Below, one piece after another: positions 13,415-20,162 of a stretch of DNA of 20,162 bases (position 1 is the stretch's first letter; each line of letters begins with the position of its first letter). The notes beneath the pieces are model-generated. The model was given only the letters and a program-made list of their open reading frames with translations. It searched no databases and was not told the DNA's origin. The DNA is from a virus, in the IMG/VR virus record IMGVR_UViG_3300025674_000516, positions 1 through 20,162 of that record. One strand, given 5' to 3'. A program made the translations under genes and the position numbers.

Positions 13415-14744
13415 AATTATACTCTTCATCCTGACCGCTGTCAAGAATATCCTCCTGTGCTGACTGTTCGCAATCATAAAGACGCATCTTGGCACGATCA
13501 ATACCAACTACGAATCGTTTGAAGATGGTTGGATCATTGTATCTATTCTTCAATTGCTTCACCATAATTTGCCCGAGTCCTTCAAGATCTTCAGTTGAAA
13601 TAAGGGCAAACATAAGATCAGCAGTAGCAGGGAGACCAAAGGACTCAGAGGTATCAGTAAGTTCAACGTCACTGCTACCATAACCAGAACGAGTGGTCTG
13701 GGTGGCAGAAACGATAGGTACGTTCGCCTCGCAAGCCAGTCCTCGAAGTTCTTCAGCAATTGCCTTGACAACTGTATATGAATTGACATTGCTGCCTGCG
13801 CGATACCGTTCGGAAGCACATATATTAAGGTAATCAATGAAAATAATATCAGGTCTAAATGACTTCTTAAGTGCAAGTTCATTAAGAAGTGACCTAAAGT
13901 GTCCTGCATGTGCAGACGCCGTTGGATACTCTTTAATAATTAGGGATCCTTGAGTTCTGTTTGCAAGTTTTGTTACCTTATCCTCAAACATCACTTTAGG
14001 AAGTTCTGTTATCTCCTGGATAGGAACATTGAGAAGATTAGCATCGATTCGCTCTGCAATTTTTTCTTCAGCCATTTCAAGCGTGATGTATAATACGTTT
14101 TTCCCTCCCAAGAGTGCGGAAGATGCCACATGGCACATAAACAAACTTTTACCGACACCAGTGCCAGCCAGAGCAATGTTAAGTGTCTTGTTCGGGAGAC
14201 CACCCTTCGTAATCTTGTTGAAATACTCAAGGTCGAATGGGATGAGATCTTCTTTTTTGTGATATGCTTCGTATCTTTCTTCATAATCAATCAGATAGTC
14301 GTGACCGATATGTGTGTCAAATGAAACTGCTAGAGCATTTGATAAAATGCTAGGGATAGCACCTCTATCTTTTTCTTTATCCTTTCCATCAGCAAGAGCA
14401 ATGGATTCCATCAGTGCCAAATAGATAGCACGATCTCTACACCACTTCTCTGTGGTATCACATAACCAATCATAATCAGTTGGAACATCTTCCAAATAGC
14501 TAATTAGTTTTGTAATCTCAGTAAAAGTCGTGTCATTAATATCCTGACGTTTCTCTACCTCAATACAAAGAACTTCTTTGGTTGCTGGTTGATTGTATTC
14601 ATGAACAAATTTTTCGATTTCCTCAAATACAATCCTTTGATTTGAGTCTTCAAAATAATCTGATTTAATAAATGGAACTACTTTACGAAGATATTTTTCA
14701 TTATATATTAGGTTTCTAAGGATTAGAACCTCAACTTTCTCCAT
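13368..14744 (-). CDS. 41: Replicative DNA helicase, T4 gp41-like
   Basis: Hexameric 5'-3' helicase (DnaB/RecA fold) that unwinds the fork and works with gp61 primase. I start at the ATG at 14744 (458 aa) because AAGGA lies 8 bases upstream; the reading frame extends to a TTG at 14765. It overlaps uvsX by 14 bases. An N-terminal helical domain (about 1-150) is followed by the ATPase domain: Walker A A193-GTGVGKS200, a catalytic Glu in LYITLEMA (about 223), Walker B IIFIDYLN with D304, and a Q/H-loop region with VSATQTTRSG. Length is near T4 gp41 (about 475). The acidic C-terminus overlaps the next gene. Confidence 0.95.
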   Translation of the reverse strand: MEKVEVLILRNLIYNEKYLRKVVPFIKSDYFEDSNQRIVFEEIEKFVHEYNQPATKEVLCIEVEKRQDINDTTFTEITKLISYLEDVPTDYDWLCDTTEKWCRDRAIYLALMESIALADGKDKEKDRGAIPSILSNALAVSFDTHIGHDYLIDYEERYEAYHKKEDLIPFDLEYFNKITKGGLPNKTLNIALAGTGVGKSLFMCHVASSALLGGKNVLYITLEMAEEKIAERIDANLLNVPIQEITELPKVMFEDKVTKLANRTQGSLIIKEYPTASAHAGHFRSLLNELALKKSFRPDIIFIDYLNICASERYRAGSNVNSYTVVKAIAEELRGLACEANVPIVSATQTTRSGYGSSDVELTDTSESFGLPATADLMFALISTEDLEGLGQIMVKQLKNRYNDPTIFKRFVVGIDRAKMRLYDCEQSAQEDILDSGQDEEYNYEEPKPKKSFDGFKF

Positions 14745-15738
14745 AACTGTATTCCTTCTTTGCAATTTGGTCTAACTTTTCCATTACTTCAGGAGTGAAG
14801 TATGCCTCTGGATCTTTGTAGATTGCTTTGGCATAAACTTTTTTACCACCTATTTCATAACGACCTGCCACGTTTTTCCAGAGACCACCGAGTTCGCCCA
14901 ACTCCAATAGACCATAATATCGATCAAGACCACGCTCATCGTAATAAAGACGCACCGTAACATCTTTGTTCTCCTTACTTAAACGCGACTTAGCAGTCTT
15001 AGCTTTGATAAGATTTCCAACGATTTCCGTTCCATCCTTTTCTTTCTTTTTGCTGAGATAGATGATTGAAGATGCAGCATACTTGAGTCCACTACCTCCA
15101 CCCATTTCTTTTGTAGGAACATAAGCGCCGATGACATCGTAGGTATGATTGGTAACTATCATGGGAATATTTGCTTGTCCCAGTTTCAGAGTCAGCATTC
15201 TGAATGCACCTTTGACCAGTTGAGATTTGGTCATGTCACGAACTTGTTTATCGTTCAGTGCGTCAGTGATCTCCTTCTCTGTAGATAGCATACCCAGAGA
15301 GTCTAGCACAAACATGCAAGGTCTGCGTTCATCTTCTGGTTTCTTAAGATATATATCAACTGCCTTCAGGGCTTTGGTCCTAAACTCTTCAATTGTGACA
15401 ACATTAACAACAACTAATCTCTCTAGGTCGATCCCACGACTTGCGATAAGAGATTTGTTAACAGCGGCTTCAGTGTCAAAATATAGACAATAACCATCAG
15501 GGTTAGCATCAAGGAAGTTCTTGACGACAGCAAGGGAGAAAAAAGTTTTTCCAGTGCTAGACTCCCCAGCAATGGCAGTAATCTTATTCCCAGATACACC
15601 ACCAAATATAGACCCTGAAACAAGTCCGTTAAAAATGTACGAACCCGTGTCCACGTATTGTTCTGTGTCGTCGATGTCTCTTGCGAGTTTGGTATAGTCA
15701 TCTCCGATTTCTTTTACAATTTCTTTTAAAAAATCCAT
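14731..15738 (-). CDS. uvsX: UvsX RecA-like recombinase
   Basis: Strand-exchange protein used in recombination-dependent replication and repair. Of 335 aa, the RecA core shows Walker A G58-ESSTGKT65, the catalytic Glu in YFDTE90, and Walker B with D146 (CMFVLDSLGML). Loop L1/L2 regions contain TKEMGGGSGLKYAASS. The C-terminal part (YFTPEVMEKLDQIAKKEY) is as in other cyanophage UvsX. T4 UvsX is longer (about 390). The gene starts directly after the 56-aa gene and overlaps gp41 by 14 bases. Confidence 0.95.
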   Translation of the reverse strand: MDFLKEIVKEIGDDYTKLARDIDDTEQYVDTGSYIFNGLVSGSIFGGVSGNKITAIAGESSTGKTFFSLAVVKNFLDANPDGYCLYFDTEAAVNKSLIASRGIDLERLVVVNVVTIEEFRTKALKAVDIYLKKPEDERRPCMFVLDSLGMLSTEKEITDALNDKQVRDMTKSQLVKGAFRMLTLKLGQANIPMIVTNHTYDVIGAYVPTKEMGGGSGLKYAASSIIYLSKKKEKDGTEIVGNLIKAKTAKSRLSKENKDVTVRLYYDERGLDRYYGLLELGELGGLWKNVAGRYEIGGKKVYAKAIYKDPEAYFTPEVMEKLDQIAKKEYSYGES

Positions 15739-15908
15739 TAAATTACAAATCCAAATTCTTCACGAGCAATTTTCTTATAAGGACCACCAGGATTGGCATC
15801 ACGAATCTGTTTAATTTTAGTCAGTTTTTGATAAAGAGCAGCATCACCACCCAGTCGCAATGCACTGACAATAGTAGCAAGTTCTTTATCGTTGATAGGA
15901 AGGTCCAT
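15738..15908 (-). CDS. 56-aa hypothetical protein between gp43 and uvsX
   Basis: The start ATG at 15908 overlaps the TAA of gp43 as TAATG; a longer frame to 15953 is within gp43 and has no support. The product starts MDLPINDKELATIVSALRLG, continues GGDAALYQKLTKIKQIRDAN and ends ARREFGFVI-like (IAREEFGFVI), so it is helical and charged. Similar small ORFs occur at this place in cyanophage genomes as I recall, without function. A role with UvsX or the polymerase is only a guess from position. Confidence 0.72.
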   Translation of the reverse strand: MDLPINDKELATIVSALRLGGDAALYQKLTKIKQIRDANPGGPYKKIAREEFGFVI

Positions 15909-18403
15909 TAGGAGAAAAATAGTTCTAAGTTTACAGTTTTTTCGACATTCCATCCAATAGAATCAAGGATGGCTTTCAGTGGTTCGACAAAGGACTTTTC
16001 AAATTGTAAGTCATAGTCGATGTACTTGTCAAGATTAAGCTCGCGTGGAAAATCTTGAATAAAGGAGATGATGTTTTCATGGATTACATTTGGTTTTTTT
16101 AGATAACAAAATTTGATCTTTTCACCATTTTGAATCAGAGAATATTTGTTTGTAAGTTTCTTCTCTTTAACATAATGATTAAACAAAAGAGCACCGCGAC
16201 AGTGAATAGGAGTCCCTTTGATGTAGATATCAGAGGAAGATTTATATTTCTGAACATCTGAAACTGATCGGGGAAAAGCAATCTGCTCTGGTGGTAACTT
16301 TTTAAACTCTTCCCTTGACTTATCAATGAAATGAATGACATCCTCTTCAGTGCCAGTCATCATCAACTTCAAAGCATCCTTAATCATCTTCCTACATGGA
16401 GCAGGAGTTGATGATTTAACTGCCTCAATACCCATCATCTTGAGTTTAGGATCTTCGTAACGAACACCCTCACTATCCCACACGTTAAGAATGTATCGCT
16501 TCTTCGCAGTCCAAATACCACGGTCAGCAATATTCTCACGTTTCATTTGCATTTTCTGGTCATATGCCGAGACATAGTTCGCCAGATTCTGATAGCATTG
16601 ATCGATATATGGTTCAAACTTCTCTTCGCAGATCTTGTTAAGTAAGGAAACAATTGCTGCTTTGTCGCTAGACTTAGAAGCAAAAAATTTATTAACAAGA
16701 GGTCCAAGATTAAGATAAATTGAATCTGTGTCAGATGCAATTACGTAATCCTCTTCGGTTGTTTGCAACAGTTTATTTAGATACTCATTCATCTTACCCT
16801 CAATCCAACGGATAGAGACTTGACCAGAAAGCGTAATCGCCTCCGCATTGGCCAGTTTATAGTACCTAAAATACTGATTACCGATAGCACCATAAGCAGA
16901 GTTGAGTGAGATCTTCTTAGCCATCTGGATATTATTACAGCGGGCGATCTCTTTCTCCAGTGCCTTAGTTGGAGTCTTTTCATATTGCTGCTTTGCCTGA
17001 AGCATTCTCTTCTTAAAAATTACCCGCTCATTATACATCTTGTCCATGAGTTCTGGCAGGAACCCACGAACATCTTTGCGATACATGGCACCATTAGCAC
17101 ACACCGCATTATCTTTATACAACTCAAAGTTTATTTCTTCCGCAAGAATTCTATCAACCGTAGCTGTGGGATGTCTCTCATCAAGGAGTGTCTCAGGGGA
17201 GATATTATACTGCATAATAAGATGAGGGTAGAGAGAGTTAAGATCAAAACTGATAACCCAATCATACTTTCCTGGTATCGGTTCTTTGACATAAGCACCC
17301 GCGTACTTTTCGTTTTTGTCAGACCTAATCTTGGGAGGAATAACAATATTCCGTTTCTTCAGATAATTGTAGATAATGTTGTCCCACATACGAACTTGGT
17401 AGAACACATCTGCATAGTTGACCTTGGCATCATAAGCCATAGTCAAGGCAAGTTCAATCAGTTTCATCTTGTCTTCCAAACGGTCAACAAGTTCTACGTC
17501 AACAATGTTATATTCAATAAACTTCTGCCACCCTTTGGTATAGAAATCTTTAAAGGTATCAAATTCAGAGTGGTCTAGTTTCTTTTGACCTAACTCCACC
17601 TCAGCTATGTAGTCAAGGCGATAAGATTCTTGTGCTTTATAAGTAAACTTCTTATACAGATCAAGATAATCTAGTTGAGTTACACCACCAACGTCAAACA
17701 TAATCTGCTTTCTACCTTTAATGAAGATCTCGTTTTCAGTAACAAGACCCCATGGAGAAAAACGCTTCATGAGTTTTTCTCCCAAAACACGATTTAATCT
17801 TTTGCAGATATATGGAATATCGAAAAGTTGAATATTCCATCCAGTGATTACATCAGGGACATCTTGCATCCAATAATTAATAAAGTGGCTAAGCAGTTCA
17901 TGTTCTGAAGGACAGTGATGATAAGTAACGTTCTTCTGCTTATTCAAAAAAGGTTTGACACCCCAAGTAATAATTTGCTTGGTAGTATAATCTTGAATAG
18001 TGATTGCAATAATTTCTTCCGATGCAGACTCCACATCAGGAAATCCTTTCTCTGCAGTTGTCTCAATATCAAGAGTTACTAATTTAATCTGACTAATATC
18101 AAACTTAATTTCATCTTCAGGATACTTCTCTGAAATATACTGATAGATGTAACGATCATTTCCATAGATGGGGAATCCATCTACTTCATCATACTTTTTA
18201 TAAAACTCACGACAATCACGAACTGTACCTGGATGGACTTCTTCTACATTTTCTCCACTTAATGTTCTATACTTTGAATTTCTTTTGGATTTTACAAATA
18301 GAGTTGGAAAAAATTCATCTCTATTTTCATATCTTCTACCATTCTCCACTCCCCGAACGAGGAACTGATTACCAATCAACTGAACATTAGTGTAAAACTT
18401 CAT
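15908..18403 (-). CDS. 43: DNA polymerase, family B, T4 gp43-like
   Basis: The replicative polymerase, 831 aa (T4: 898). The N-terminal 3'-5' exonuclease has Exo I D112/E114 (LDIETT), Exo II D195 (GWNIQLFDIP) and Exo III Y298/D302 (YNIVDVE). The polymerase domain has motif A D387-LNSLYP, motif B K497-x3-N501-S-x-Y504-G, and motif C D558-T-D560-S, followed by KKRY. All catalytic residues are present, so proofreading and synthesis should both work. It is one uninterrupted ORF, unlike some T4-like phages with split gene 43. It overlaps the 77-aa gene by 4 bases at its start and the 56-aa gene by 1 base at its end. Confidence 0.97.
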   Translation of the reverse strand: MKFYTNVQLIGNQFLVRGVENGRRYENRDEFFPTLFVKSKRNSKYRTLSGENVEEVHPGTVRDCREFYKKYDEVDGFPIYGNDRYIYQYISEKYPEDEIKFDISQIKLVTLDIETTAEKGFPDVESASEEIIAITIQDYTTKQIITWGVKPFLNKQKNVTYHHCPSEHELLSHFINYWMQDVPDVITGWNIQLFDIPYICKRLNRVLGEKLMKRFSPWGLVTENEIFIKGRKQIMFDVGGVTQLDYLDLYKKFTYKAQESYRLDYIAEVELGQKKLDHSEFDTFKDFYTKGWQKFIEYNIVDVELVDRLEDKMKLIELALTMAYDAKVNYADVFYQVRMWDNIIYNYLKKRNIVIPPKIRSDKNEKYAGAYVKEPIPGKYDWVISFDLNSLYPHLIMQYNISPETLLDERHPTATVDRILAEEINFELYKDNAVCANGAMYRKDVRGFLPELMDKMYNERVIFKKRMLQAKQQYEKTPTKALEKEIARCNNIQMAKKISLNSAYGAIGNQYFRYYKLANAEAITLSGQVSIRWIEGKMNEYLNKLLQTTEEDYVIASDTDSIYLNLGPLVNKFFASKSSDKAAIVSLLNKICEEKFEPYIDQCYQNLANYVSAYDQKMQMKRENIADRGIWTAKKRYILNVWDSEGVRYEDPKLKMMGIEAVKSSTPAPCRKMIKDALKLMMTGTEEDVIHFIDKSREEFKKLPPEQIAFPRSVSDVQKYKSSSDIYIKGTPIHCRGALLFNHYVKEKKLTNKYSLIQNGEKIKFCYLKKPNVIHENIISFIQDFPRELNLDKYIDYDLQFEKSFVEPLKAILDSIGWNVEKTVNLELFFS

Positions 18404-18633
18404 TCGTCATCATCATTAAAAAAGGAACCAAACATACCACTACTTCCAGGATCGCGGTTGTCGATCAAGTCCATAATCTCATCAAACTTCTTTGTCTGTT
18501 CCATACTCATAAGAATATCAGACAGATTTTTTACAACCATGGGTTTTTCATTAACTGCAGCAGATTTAATTGCTGCTCGGATATGAGACTCTGCTTCAAG
18601 TAAATGATCTAGAGTATTTTTTGATAGTGCCAT
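18400..18633 (-). CDS. 77-aa hypothetical protein upstream of gp43
   Basis: Starts MALSKNTLDHLLEAESHIRA with two or three helices (KPMVVKNLSDILMSMEQTKK, FDEIMDLIDNRD), then a Gly/Ser/Phe stretch and an acidic tail (FFNDDDE). It overlaps gp43 by 4 bases (ATGA) and shares the TAATG junction with the gene before it. The acidic, phenylalanine-containing tail resembles tails that bind SSBs or clamps, but this is a guess. Family unknown to me beyond being a cyanophage hypothetical. Confidence 0.72.
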   Translation of the reverse strand: MALSKNTLDHLLEAESHIRAAIKSAAVNEKPMVVKNLSDILMSMEQTKKFDEIMDLIDNRDPGSSGMFGSFFNDDDE

Positions 18634-18890
18634 TACTTTGTTAGGTCCTCATACTTTTCAACTAAGGTGGGCATTGGTTCTGTGATTGTTAGAATTTTAT
18701 CAGAACTGATCATAAAAATGTCTTGACGCGATATAGAAATCAACCAGGGTTCCAATGTTCCATCATCTTTTAACAAAAATGGGTTAGTCATTTTACAATC
18801 AGGTTCACCTATATCTGCTCCTACTTCATCAATCTGAGTTATCAGAATCTGTCCGTTCGTCAGTAGTAGTGCCTTTACTATCTTTTCCAT
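18633..18890 (-). CDS. 85-aa beta-rich protein, paralogue of upstream 126-aa protein
   Basis: Starts MEKIVKALLLTNGQILITQI and shares with the upstream protein the order: LLL-x-[NS]-G strand, a conserved N/P strand (MTNPFLL versus LNRPCVV), a PW segment (EPWLISISRQDIFMISSD), and TITEP...EKY at the end. The short alternating strands look like an Sm/Lsm-sized beta barrel, so RNA binding is possible but unproven. The start overlaps the upstream gene by 62 bases in another frame, with no clear ribosome binding site. Confidence 0.7.
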   Translation of the reverse strand: MEKIVKALLLTNGQILITQIDEVGADIGEPDCKMTNPFLLKDDGTLEPWLISISRQDIFMISSDKILTITEPMPTLVEKYEDLTK

Positions 18891-19209
18891 AATTTACAAT
18901 GTCTTCGATGTACATTTCTTTTAGTTTAATCGTCGGTTCAACCATTGTTACCACCCAGTCAGATGGAACAGGAATAATTTCCTCTGCAGATAGGGGCATC
19001 CAAGGAAACAGTGAGACCTCGTATCCGGCTTTACGTCCCCTACCTTCACTTCGATCTTCAAGCATATTAGGATCGCGCATCTTCACCACACAAGGGCGGT
19101 TTAGATAGTAACCCACAACCCTACGATCTTCATCTTCACCATATGCCATCTCAGTGACATCGGCAATCATATCTTCACCTGATTTCAAAAGCAATAGTTT
19201 GATAGTCAT
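18829..19209 (-). CDS. 126-aa beta-rich (possible Sm-like) protein
   Basis: First gene of the replication cluster. Starts MTIKLLLLKSGEDMIADVTE, then VVGYYLNRPCVVKMRDPN, SLFPWMPLSAEEIIPVPSDW and VVTMVEPTIKLKEMYIEDIV. The alternating-strand pattern with a central FPW motif is one I recall from a cyanophage family near gp43; a possible Sm-like fold is inference. The last 20 or so residues are hydrophilic (Thr/Asp/Ser) and encoded in the 62-base overlap with the next gene. The promoter at 19232-19260 lies just upstream. Confidence 0.75.
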   Translation of the reverse strand: MTIKLLLLKSGEDMIADVTEMAYGEDEDRRVVGYYLNRPCVVKMRDPNMLEDRSEGRGRKAGYEVSLFPWMPLSAEEIIPVPSDWVVTMVEPTIKLKEMYIEDIVNYGKDSKGTTTDERTDSDNSD

Positions 19210-19231
19210 AAGTTAGTTTTTCTTCGTTTCT

Positions 19232-19260
19232 ATTTTAACAATAAAAAAGAGGGGCGTCAA
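19232..19260 (-). promoter_or_regulatory. Sigma70-like promoter for the replication cluster
   Basis: TTGACG (19255-19260) and TAAAAT (19232-19237) are separated by exactly 17 bases on the minus strand, each one base from consensus. The ATG of the 126-aa gene follows at 19209. The -35 lies in the descending arm of the terminator hairpin and the T-run fills the spacer, so terminator and promoter share bases. It likely uses host RNA polymerase for early/middle transcription of gp43, uvsX, gp41 and mazG. Confidence 0.65.
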
Positions 19261-19283
19261 CTGGATTGTGCCAGTTACCCCTC
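19243..19283 (-). terminator. Rho-independent terminator
   Basis: On the minus strand GAGGGG-T-AACTGG pairs with CCAGTT-GACG-CCCCTC around a 6-base loop, followed at once by TTTTTT. Two 6-bp blocks are separated by an asymmetric internal loop (1 versus 4 bases). It ends transcripts arriving from the Hsp20 and micropeptide genes before the replication cluster. Confidence 0.85.
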
Positions 19284-19315
19284 CGTCTGCGACGACGATA
19301 TTCAGTTTTATTTAG

Positions 19316-19417
19316 TTAGTAAGGAAGAAATAATTCTTCTTCTTTTGATTTTGGTGTTAATTTGTATGCCCCGATTGCTGATGCCGTAAGAACTGAGAAG
19401 AGTGCGAATAGTGCCAT
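19316..19417 (-). CDS. 33-aa single-span membrane micropeptide
   Basis: ATG at 19417, TAA at 19316-19318. The N-terminal half MALFALFSVLTASAIGAYKL is a hydrophobic helix of about 18 residues, followed by a hydrophilic end (TPKSKEEELFLPY). The plan (short N-terminal span, charged C-terminal tail) is like the small subunits of photosynthetic complexes and other membrane micropeptides, but I do not recognise it. No strong ribosome binding site is seen. It lies directly upstream of the terminator, which supports it as the last gene of a short transcript. Confidence 0.5.
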   Translation of the reverse strand: MALFALFSVLTASAIGAYKLTPKSKEEELFLPY

Positions 19418-19459
19418 TATGGTGTTGTAAAATAAAAGGACTCTATACTGGGGGGACTA

Positions 19460-19543
19460 TTAGGGGAATGTGCTCCCAATGGTGCTACTGAAAAAAAGGG
19501 TCATTGCAGTGCCAATGGTAAGAGTGGCGGCTGTGAGATTCAT
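19460..19543 (-). CDS. 27-aa hydrophobic micropeptide
   Basis: ATG at 19543 with a very good GGAGG 8 bases upstream, and TAA at 19460-19462. The product (MNLTAATLTIGTAMTLFFSS and seven more residues) has no charged side chain and forms one membrane span of about 20 residues. The strong ribosome binding site and the TATAAT box at 19576-19581 argue that it is really translated. No family recognised; possibilities include a regulator of a host membrane complex or a toxin-like peptide, neither supported by direct evidence. Confidence 0.58.
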   Translation of the reverse strand: MNLTAATLTIGTAMTLFFSSTIGSTFP

Positions 19544-19568
19544 AAGTCGTCCTCCATAAGTACGAAAC

Positions 19569-19581
19569 TATTTAGATTATA
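19569..19581 (-). promoter_or_regulatory. TATAAT box overlapping a late-like TCTAAATA
   Basis: TATAAT (19576-19581) matches the sigma70 -10 exactly, but no -35 hexamer is found 16-18 bases upstream; instead the palindrome 19583-19599 occupies that place. TCTAAATA (19569-19576) is one base from the T4 late promoter. The pair could serve the 27-aa and 33-aa genes at different times. The leader to the ATG at 19543 is about 25 bases. Confidence 0.5.
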
Positions 19582-19582
19582 G

Positions 19583-19610
19583 TGTATCATAATGATACAT
19601 TTCTGTATCA
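19583..19610 (-). promoter_or_regulatory. Operator-like array of three TGTATCA half-sites
   Basis: A 17-bp perfect palindrome, TGTATCAT-A-ATGATACA (19583-19599), is followed by a third half-site TGTATCA (19604-19610). The two direct copies start 21 bp apart, two helical turns. The array abuts the TATAAT box where a -35 would be. In RNA, the third and middle sites could instead form a 7-bp stem with a GAAA tetraloop. Likely a binding site for a dimeric regulator; the regulator is unknown. Confidence 0.55.
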
Positions 19611-19635
19611 GTTGCGGCAAAAATTAGTCAGGATA

Positions 19636-20070
19636 TCAGAACCAATCCTTTCTTTGATGATGTTGTGGAACAATTCTACCAAGTGTAATACTTAGCAACC
19701 CATCCTCAAAGCTAACTGATCTAACTTCCGTCTCGTCACTGAGGGTCCATGATCTAGTGAAAGATCTTTGAGCCACTCCTCTATGGACATATTCTGTCCC
19801 GGTTTCTCCATCTTCTCTTTGTCCTTCGACAAAAAGTTTTCCGTCTTGCGTGTAGACATTGACTTGCTTTTTCTTAAATCCTGCTAGTGCTAGTTCCAGT
19901 CTAGATTCAACGTTGCTGACTGTCACTAGGTTATATGGCGGATAATTGGAAGTTGTTTCGTGAAGGTCAAACAACCTACCAAAGTATTCATCCATACCAA
20001 TACTATTCTTATTTATGCGATCTAGCAAAGCAGGCAGATCCGCAGCACTGTAACGTGTAAGGTTTCCCAT
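19636..20070 (-). CDS. Small heat-shock protein, Hsp20/IbpA-like
   Basis: A 144-aa ATP-independent holdase chaperone of the alpha-crystallin family. The N-terminal region contains DEYFGRLFDLHE; the alpha-crystallin domain starts at YPPYNLVTVSNVESRLELAL and has AGFKKKQVNVYTQDGKLFVE, YVHRGVAQRSFTRSWTL and the conserved A/G-x-L-like segment FEDGLLSITLGRIVP. This matches IbpA closely in order and spacing. Hsp20 genes are common in T4-like cyanophages, with a proposed role in protecting virion or host photosynthetic proteins. AAGGAG lies 8 bases before the ATG, and a perfect late promoter is 58 bases upstream. Confidence 0.93.
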   Translation of the reverse strand: MGNLTRYSAADLPALLDRINKNSIGMDEYFGRLFDLHETTSNYPPYNLVTVSNVESRLELALAGFKKKQVNVYTQDGKLFVEGQREDGETGTEYVHRGVAQRSFTRSWTLSDETEVRSVSFEDGLLSITLGRIVPQHHQRKDWF

Positions 20071-20127
20071 TTGTACTTCTCCTTAAAAAGCGAGATTTGA
20101 TTGTGTGGACCCCGAAGGCATCCGATA

Positions 20128-20135
20128 TATTTATA
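20128..20135 (-). promoter_or_regulatory. T4-type late promoter TATAAATA for hsp20
   Basis: A perfect octamer on the minus strand (context CTATAAATAT). The hsp20 ATG at 20070 lies 58 bases downstream with AAGGAG in the leader. It implies late expression of the chaperone, alongside virion proteins. Confidence 0.8.
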
Positions 20136-20162
20136 GCACAGAATATAAAAAACGGGGTAGTG

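Noticed and set aside
13415-13507. N-terminal extension of the 98-aa protein to 13507
   Set aside because: This part lies within the gp41 coding frame, has low-complexity residues from a shifted frame and no ribosome binding site.
1-20162. CRISPR arrays, insertion sequences, integrase or attachment sites, photosynthesis genes (psbA, psbD, hli)
   Set aside because: No regularly spaced repeats, transposase or integrase motifs were seen, and none of the ORFs shows PsbA/PsbD or HLIP motifs; the two micropeptides lack the chlorophyll-binding ExxNGRxAMxG pattern.

Overview
All convincing genes in this window lie on the minus strand, so they are read from high to low coordinates. The gene content fits a T4-like cyanophage (a myovirus of marine Synechococcus or Prochlorococcus). 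The window has a T4-type replisome (family B DNA polymerase gp43, UvsX recombinase, gp41 helicase, gp61 primase) and class Ia ribonucleotide reductase. It also has a MazG-type pyrophosphohydrolase, a phage small heat-shock protein, T4-type late promoters (TATAAATA) and tRNA genes. Assignments come from recognised motifs and family memory; no database search was possible.

Layout in transcription order. (1) 20162-19210: a perfect TATAAATA late promoter, an Hsp20 gene, and an operator-like array of three 7-bp half-sites beside a TATAAT box. Two single-span micropeptide genes (27 and 33 aa) follow. A rho-independent terminator then overlaps a sigma70-like promoter. (2) 19209-12344: a tightly packed replication cluster with mostly 1-14 bp overlaps. 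It holds two related beta-rich (Sm-like?) proteins, a 77-aa protein, gp43, a 56-aa protein, uvsX, the gp41 helicase, a 98-aa protein, mazG and two tandem paralogues of about 60 aa. (3) 12328-11142: tRNA-Ala(UGC) and a 364-aa protein with a possible PD-(D/E)XK nuclease core. (4) 11105-5931: a block that looks structural or virion-associated. It holds a nucleotidyltransferase with a T4-style capsid-targeting N-terminus, a 553-aa charged modular protein, a DUF3008-like protein, a 67-aa protein, a likely virion protein behind its own late promoter, a DUF7207-like protein, a 62-aa protein and a coiled-coil membrane protein. (5) 5944-1508: gp61 primase, nrdA and nrdB. (6) 1500-1: a hairpin, a nested trio of 53 aa, a GIY-YIG endonuclease and 75 aa, then tRNA-Arg, tRNA-Gly, a 54-aa gene, tRNA-Asn, tRNA-Val and a truncated zinc-ribbon gene.

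How the parts fit. The early/middle genes make dNTPs (NrdAB), clean up or modulate nucleotide pools (MazG) and copy or recombine DNA (gp43, gp41, gp61, UvsX). A late virion block is inserted between the two halves of the replication genes. The most notable points are the predicted capsid-packaged nucleotidyltransferase, the phased TGTATCA array, the terminator/promoter overlap, and the unassigned 364-aa nuclease-like gene beside a tRNA.
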